A stretch of DNA of 64,000 bases from Oceanospirillum sp048268485 (lineage in GTDB: Bacteria; Pseudomonadota; Gammaproteobacteria; Pseudomonadales; Halomonadaceae). The stretch lies in NCBI GenBank assembly GCA_048268485.1, contig JBLWVL010000018.1, forward strand, positions 1 to 64,000. Direction: 5' to 3'. Shown here piece by piece: positions 59,467 through 64,000 of the stretch. Made by a program: the position numbers and the translations under genes. The notes beneath the pieces were generated by a model that worked only from the letters and a program-made list of their open reading frames with translations, ran no database searches and had not been told where the DNA came from. How positions within the stretch are numbered: the first letter of the stretch is position 1; every line of letters begins with the position of its first letter.

Positions 59467-62217
59467 CTATATGCCAGCTTCCCAACCAGACATCATTAAC
59501 TCTGTAAAGTTTTGACGAGATAATACTTGTGTGCAATCCCGCCAGTCTTTCTCGGATGGAGACATGGTCTCGGTGTAGCGCAGATCAAATCCATTGGCAT
59601 GTTTTTGGGCGTTGATGTACTCATCCATTTTTTCGCCCATGGTTTCGATATCCTCAATCCATTCATCTCGAATGGTATCGGGCAGTGAGCCAAACAGGTT
59701 GTAGCGGTCTTGCATCCGCTCAGATAGCTTCTCATAAACCTTTTCGTCGACGGTTTGTTCGTTGACGAGGTTCAGCATGTCGACCTTTTCGCGCACCTGG
59801 CCAAAGCGTTTGATGCGACCGATTCGTTGCTCTAAGCGAGTAGGGTTCCATGGCAGGTCGATATTAATCAACGTGCCCAGCGTTTGAAGGTTCAATCCTT
59901 CGCAGGCTGCATCGGTGGCGACCATGATTTCGAGCTGGTGCTCAGCCACCATGCGTTTCAGCGTTTCCCGTTCAATGTTGACGCTGTCACCCTTTTGATA
60001 CAGGCGACTGCGGCCTGCACCGGCATAGAGGCCTACCGCCTGATCGGGGTAAAGCTCGGCGAGTGAATCTGCCACCCACTTCGCGGTGTCGTAGTACTGG
60101 CTGAAAATAATGACGCCAAACTTCAGCCACTTCTCTTTTTCGAGGTAATGAATCACGGCGTTAAGTTTAGGGTCTTCTTCAATGCGTTCAAGCCGGGCGA
60201 TCATTCGCTCGAGAACGGCAATTTCATCCGAGCTTTCGGCTTTAACTTCGATGAGTTGCTCGTCACTTTCTTCACGAACAGTCCGTCCCTCCAGCAGCAT
60301 TCGAGCTGTGTTTAATCCAGCTGCGATACTTGAGCAAATTCGTTGCTCCATCAGGTTTTTCATAAACCCGCTGCCTTTACCACTTTGGGCTAATGCTTTA
60401 CCAAAGTGTCGAGCTTCCGCATAGGCTTGTCTGAAGTCCTCGCTTGTCCGCAGAGCTTTGCCTTCGAACAAACTATTAAATTGGTGAACTTCCTTAGAGA
60501 GTTCCCGGTCGGGATGTAAGTCGACGCCTATGCGAGGCAGAAGCCCTGCATCTTCAAGTGTTACACGTTTGCGTAAAACTACATGGCGGATAAAAGGATT
60601 TTCCCGTTGAAAAAAACTGGCACCCGATATATCTCGATCCAGTTCATCTTCAAGGTATTCCAGCGAGTCATCTGATAAATCAGACAGTGTGTTCTTAATG
60701 TCCCACTGGTCGTTCTGATTAATTAATCCAAGATCCTGACGAAGAGAGCTGAATAAGCGGCGTGCATACTGCTCGTTGGTTGAATCGACGACAGGTAGTG
60801 GTGAGCGAAGCAGTTCCCAGGCAAAGCTGGGTTCTGTAACGCGCTGCTCACCGGATAAAATAGGTAGCACCTCTGGTGGGCGGTGCCATTTGGCAAAATC
60901 ATTGCCGAGCACAAAATTGCCGCTACCCTGGTGCAGAATGCCTATCAAGTCCCACAAATCTTCTGGGCGGGTTTGTATAGGTGTGGCCGTACCAAGAATG
61001 ACGTGATCTGATCGCGCGGCAATCTTGCGCATAAAGGCGAGTAATTCATTGTGGGTGCCCGCATCTTTACCGAAGCCTTGCCTGCTTCGCGCCTTATGGG
61101 CTTCATCCAAGATAGCCACGCCAAAGCGTAACCCCAGCAGGTGCTGCTTCTCCAATGAGTCGCGCATCATTAGCCCGGTGGATACAATACCTACACGCAG
61201 CGGGCACTTGGCAATATGCTCTTGCCCTGAAGGAGAAATAATTCGCCCTTCAGGATCTAACCAGGCTTTCTTTTGGGTTTGCCAGCGGGCACAGGGAATG
61301 CCCAGCTTATCAATCATTTCTACTTGCCACTGTTCGCAGAGCGTGGCCGGGGCAAAAATGATGACGGGTTTACGCTTCTTATTCTCTCTGTCGCTCAGTA
61401 AACACAGCGAAAGCGCAGCCGTGGCCATGGATAGGGTTTTGCCAAGGCCAACCTCGTCGGCAATCAGTAAACGCACGATACCGTGGTTGTGATAATGGCG
61501 AACACACTCGCTGACAAACCCCTGTTGCCAAGGCTGTAAAGAAAAGCCCTGGCGATACAATGGGGACTCAATCAGCGCAGCGGGTGCAATGTCATCGTCT
61601 TCAACAATATCCTCAAACAGCACCTCTCTGCGATAGCCACGGCGTTTCACCTCGCGAATTACTGCTTCAGGTAATGGGCGCGCGGCATTCCAAAGATATT
61701 CAAACTCCTGCTCAATCCACTGCACACCTTCTGGTGATTCGTCTTCCCACAGGATTTCATAGTGACGTTGCCAGCCGCTGCTGGTTTCGTTCATGGAGCC
61801 GATGAAACCAATCTTTTTGCCGTCGGCCAGTTCAATTACGCCCGCTTTGCCATGCAGAAACCCGCAAATGCTGTCAGGCGCAACGCGGATGACCTGGCCA
61901 TGTTTGGCAAGGAAGCTGTCCAGGCGGCGATAGCGGTCACGGTTCAGCAGGCTTTCAGCTTCAATATCTCGCTCATTCCAGCGCCCAATCATCTTAGATT
62001 CGCGCAGCTGAGCCACCTTCAGATCGTCGGGATGGATATCCACATTACAGACGATTTTCACATCGTGGATAGACTCAATCAGCTCGTTGGCTACTTCAAA
62101 CAGCGAGCTGGTAAAGTAACCGGCAATACGCTTATAGCTGCGAGCACCTTTAAGGTGCTCTAGTAAAAAGCTACTGTCGAGCCTATGGGTACGTGATGAA
62201 AATCGACGAATGCTCAT
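59467..62217 (-). CDS. PLD-like/SNF2 helicase of an anti-phage system
   Basis: A 916-residue protein. The N-terminal phospholipase D-like domain (about 1-190) has FLHGKAGVIELADG and GSMNETSSGW, an H-x-K half-site typical of PLD nucleases. The SNF2 motor has LLIADEVGLGKTLSM near residue 250, DEAHKARS near residue 370, and the C-lobe ATDAACEGLNLQTLGTLINIDLPWNPTRLEQRIGRIKRFGQ. This layout is seen in helicases of Hma and DISARM-class systems. It lies downstream of the DUF1156-type methylase on the same strand (102-bp gap). Start at 62217. Confidence 0.87.
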   Translation of the reverse strand: MSIRRFSSRTHRLDSSFLLEHLKGARSYKRIAGYFTSSLFEVANELIESIHDVKIVCNVDIHPDDLKVAQLRESKMIGRWNERDIEAESLLNRDRYRRLDSFLAKHGQVIRVAPDSICGFLHGKAGVIELADGKKIGFIGSMNETSSGWQRHYEILWEDESPEGVQWIEQEFEYLWNAARPLPEAVIREVKRRGYRREVLFEDIVEDDDIAPAALIESPLYRQGFSLQPWQQGFVSECVRHYHNHGIVRLLIADEVGLGKTLSMATAALSLCLLSDRENKKRKPVIIFAPATLCEQWQVEMIDKLGIPCARWQTQKKAWLDPEGRIISPSGQEHIAKCPLRVGIVSTGLMMRDSLEKQHLLGLRFGVAILDEAHKARSRQGFGKDAGTHNELLAFMRKIAARSDHVILGTATPIQTRPEDLWDLIGILHQGSGNFVLGNDFAKWHRPPEVLPILSGEQRVTEPSFAWELLRSPLPVVDSTNEQYARRLFSSLRQDLGLINQNDQWDIKNTLSDLSDDSLEYLEDELDRDISGASFFQRENPFIRHVVLRKRVTLEDAGLLPRIGVDLHPDRELSKEVHQFNSLFEGKALRTSEDFRQAYAEARHFGKALAQSGKGSGFMKNLMEQRICSSIAAGLNTARMLLEGRTVREESDEQLIEVKAESSDEIAVLERMIARLERIEEDPKLNAVIHYLEKEKWLKFGVIIFSQYYDTAKWVADSLAELYPDQAVGLYAGAGRSRLYQKGDSVNIERETLKRMVAEHQLEIMVATDAACEGLNLQTLGTLINIDLPWNPTRLEQRIGRIKRFGQVREKVDMLNLVNEQTVDEKVYEKLSERMQDRYNLFGSLPDTIRDEWIEDIETMGEKMDEYINAQKHANGFDLRYTETMSPSEKDWRDCTQVLSRQNFTELMMSGWEAGI

Positions 62218-62319
62218 TGTTGCGGAATCTCCATCCCTATCTTCATAACCAGTTGTTATTCAACTAATCGATTCATTGGCTTCTGATTTTTGCTGTTGCA
62301 ACTCTCATTGCTCTATCTA

Positions 62320-64000
62320 TCACTGGCCCAAGGCACGCATATTCTTCAAGCGCGCGCCTAACACTTCAGCGGCATCGCGAGTGGTCGTTTCTGGGGCCTT
62401 TTTCTCAATAAAGGTCAACATGTCGATCAGTATTGGCCGGACCTCCATAAAGTCTGGCAAATCCGCTTGTAGCTGACTGATAATCGTCTGCGGCTCTTTT
62501 TCATTGAGTATTTGTTGCAACCCAATAACCAGGTGACCCAGCCAAGTTGAGCCGATTTCCGTACTATCTGTCAGGTCGCGAGAGGCAAAGTCAGGGATCC
62601 GCTTCAGCTGCGCCTTATTTGCGGTCATATTGCCCATCACCCGGCCGTAATCTTCAACGCGGAAGGCTTTGGCAAAGTTCTGGTAGTTGTCGAGTTTGGA
62701 GGCGCCAGTGGTTTCAATGTCCATCATGCGCAAATAGAAGCGCTGAATACCGTTGATCTTTTGCCAGGTATCGGCCGACAAGCCTTCTGGGACCAGCAAG
62801 CTGTTTGCGGCTTCCGCAGCTTGTTGCACGATCTCATCGACAACCGTCACCTCACCCTTGGTACGGGGCCGCAGGGCAAAGCTGGTGACATCTTCGCCGC
62901 CAATATGGGTATAAGAGGTCAGCACTTTGAGTGCGGCTGCATAACCCGCCATTTGCAGGTCAGAATCGTTAAAGACAGGCTCGCCCAGCTTGTCCTTGAC
63001 CTCATCGTTCAGGTGCATCATGGTTTCTATCTGGCGCTTTACTTCCGCGCGCACGGCCGGGAGCAGTCGCTGTTTGAAGCCTGCATTCTCGCCGGCAGGA
63101 CGCTTGCGCAGCATCAGTATCACCGTACCTTGTACATAACCGCCTTTTTTCAGCTCAGTACTGGTCTCCGTGGCGATATACCATGCACCAACAACCTGCA
63201 AACCGGAGGCCCAGAATATCCCAATCATGTCCGACCAAACGCCGGTATCCTGGTGGGTGAACATTACGCATTGCATGCCGTTGTCGGGCATATGGTCGGC
63301 CATGGATTTATAGGCATTAACCATGCCTTTGCGGAAGTCGTCACCAGAACCTTTGATGGCTAAAGCGCGACGAGAATCCCAGGCCCACTCATCAAATGGT
63401 TTGGGCGGATTCTTACGTAGCCATGCTATGAAGTACTCGGTGATTTCGTGATAGTTAACTGCGTCTGCATAAGGGGGGTCGGTAATATAGATATCGTTTT
63501 TAACCCTAATTTCATTGCTTGCTAAAGATCGCAATTCGACTTTCTGATGCAACGGAATAGAAGGGTAATTTTGAGCAAACTCGCAATCAAAAAATGACCT
63601 GTTGGCCCAGTTGTACATTGTATTAAGTGCTTGATTAGAAAATACGTTGGAAGTGAAGTCGCTACCGCCGCCAGAAGAATATCTGACTATCCAACGAGAT
63701 AATTTCGAGCAAAAGTCTAGTGTCCCACAAAATTCTGGAATTAATTCCGGGGTATCTAATTCCAGCTTTAAAAGGGCCAGATTAAGCAGGTCTCTTGGGG
63801 TAAACAATTGATGCCAATAGCGCCATCCACGTGTTCTAATTAGCTCATCAGTCTTGTCGCCAGGCTCAATCTCCATGTCGGGGATAATTCCCTTCGACTG
63901 CCATTCCTGCATGTTTTCAACCAGAGTTTTTTCTATCAGTTTTTCTCTGGCAATATCTTCCCCTCGGACGCCCGTAAAAAACGTGGTTTTCCTAGGCTCG
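62320..64000 (-). CDS. DUF1156-type adenine-specific DNA methylase, C-terminal part (runs off the window)
   Basis: The frame is open to the right edge, so only the C-terminal 560 or so residues are visible. The catalytic motif IV is DPPY at 63469-63480 (ITDPPYADAVNYHEITEYFIAWL). RTRGWRYWHQLFTPRDLLNLALL is the block that links the two methylase halves in DUF1156 proteins. The AdoMet-binding motif (FxGxG type) and the DUF1156 domain itself must lie beyond position 64000. An ATG at 63912 is an internal Met, not the start. The gene lies upstream of the helicase in the same direction and probably protects host DNA. Confidence 0.85.
   Translation of the reverse strand, partial: EPRKTTFFTGVRGEDIAREKLIEKTLVENMQEWQSKGIIPDMEIEPGDKTDELIRTRGWRYWHQLFTPRDLLNLALLKLELDTPELIPEFCGTLDFCSKLSRWIVRYSSGGGSDFTSNVFSNQALNTMYNWANRSFFDCEFAQNYPSIPLHQKVELRSLASNEIRVKNDIYITDPPYADAVNYHEITEYFIAWLRKNPPKPFDEWAWDSRRALAIKGSGDDFRKGMVNAYKSMADHMPDNGMQCVMFTHQDTGVWSDMIGIFWASGLQVVGAWYIATETSTELKKGGYVQGTVILMLRKRPAGENAGFKQRLLPAVRAEVKRQIETMMHLNDEVKDKLGEPVFNDSDLQMAGYAAALKVLTSYTHIGGEDVTSFALRPRTKGEVTVVDEIVQQAAEAANSLLVPEGLSADTWQKINGIQRFYLRMMDIETTGASKLDNYQNFAKAFRVEDYGRVMGNMTANKAQLKRIPDFASRDLTDSTEIGSTWLGHLVIGLQQILNEKEPQTIISQLQADLPDFMEVRPILIDMLTFIEKKAPETTTRDAAEVLGARLKNMRALGQ

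Larger units (their letters stand above)
54778..64000. mobile_element. Integrated defence island, left end (continues past window)
   Basis: The region from mutS to the right edge carries a tyrosine integrase at its left end, a tandem 10-bp repeat, a Septu-type pair, a serine recombinase and a helicase-methylase system. None of the usual mutS neighbours (cinA, recA) is present. The integrase points away from mutS, and GTGTAGCA repeats precede it. These are signs of insertion at the mutS side. The right border, a direct repeat of the attachment site and any excision genes are outside the window, so the element type (integrative or conjugative) cannot be judged. Confidence 0.7.

Overview
The window is a stretch of chromosome from a gammaproteobacterium, most likely a marine member of the Oceanospirillales (Oceanospirillaceae-like). 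This is inferred from gene content and order: parE-yqiA; holC-valS with pepA divergent from lptF-lptG; rnr-rlmB-rpsF-rpsR-DUF2232-rplI-dnaB; and an RsmZ-type RNA beside fdxA-mutS. No taxon is proven by the sequence alone.

Left part (1-15 kb): housekeeping genes. A LysE-type exporter flanked by REP-like palindromes, parE with the esterase yqiA, valS and holC, a membrane diguanylate cyclase lying between holC and pepA, pepA, the divergent lptF-lptG-RDD operon, and trxC.

Middle (15-35 kb): stress, carbon and regulatory genes. A peroxiredoxin-glutaredoxin fusion with a good OxyR-type site upstream, an acetyl-CoA hydrolase/transferase, DUF3549, a lipid kinase preceded by clustered DnaA boxes, a ComFB-domain protein, a Kef-type antiporter, a TetR regulator, an orphan Toprim protein resembling the Wadjet nuclease subunit JetD, an HDOD protein, putP with an AraC regulator, a cytochrome c and HiPIP pair, a beta-CASP RNA-processing enzyme and a secreted or anchored DNA/RNA endonuclease.

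Right-middle (35-54.8 kb): two identical tRNA-Leu(CAG) genes, rnr-rlmB, the small-ribosomal-protein/dnaB cluster, prephenate dehydratase, a chemoreceptor with a c-type haem motif in its periplasmic sensor, a NERD protein and parC. Then comes an unannotated-looking RNA gene (51606-51814) with 14 GGA motifs, four of them in hairpin loops, a terminator and an upstream GacA box: an RsmZ/CsrB-type CsrA-sequestering RNA. It is followed by fdxA and mutS. In Pseudomonas the order is recA-cinA-mutS-fdxA-rsmZ; here cinA-recA does not follow mutS.

Right end (54.8-64 kb, running off the window): an integrated defence island beginning just upstream of mutS. It carries a tyrosine integrase, a 10-bp tandem repeat of about 12 copies, a Septu-type ATPase/HNH pair, a small antitoxin-like fragment, a serine recombinase preceded by res-like repeats, a PLD-SNF2 helicase and the C-terminal part of a DUF1156-type adenine methylase. 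The last two are the visible end of a helicase-methylase anti-phage system (Hma or class-1 DISARM-like) whose other genes lie beyond position 64000.
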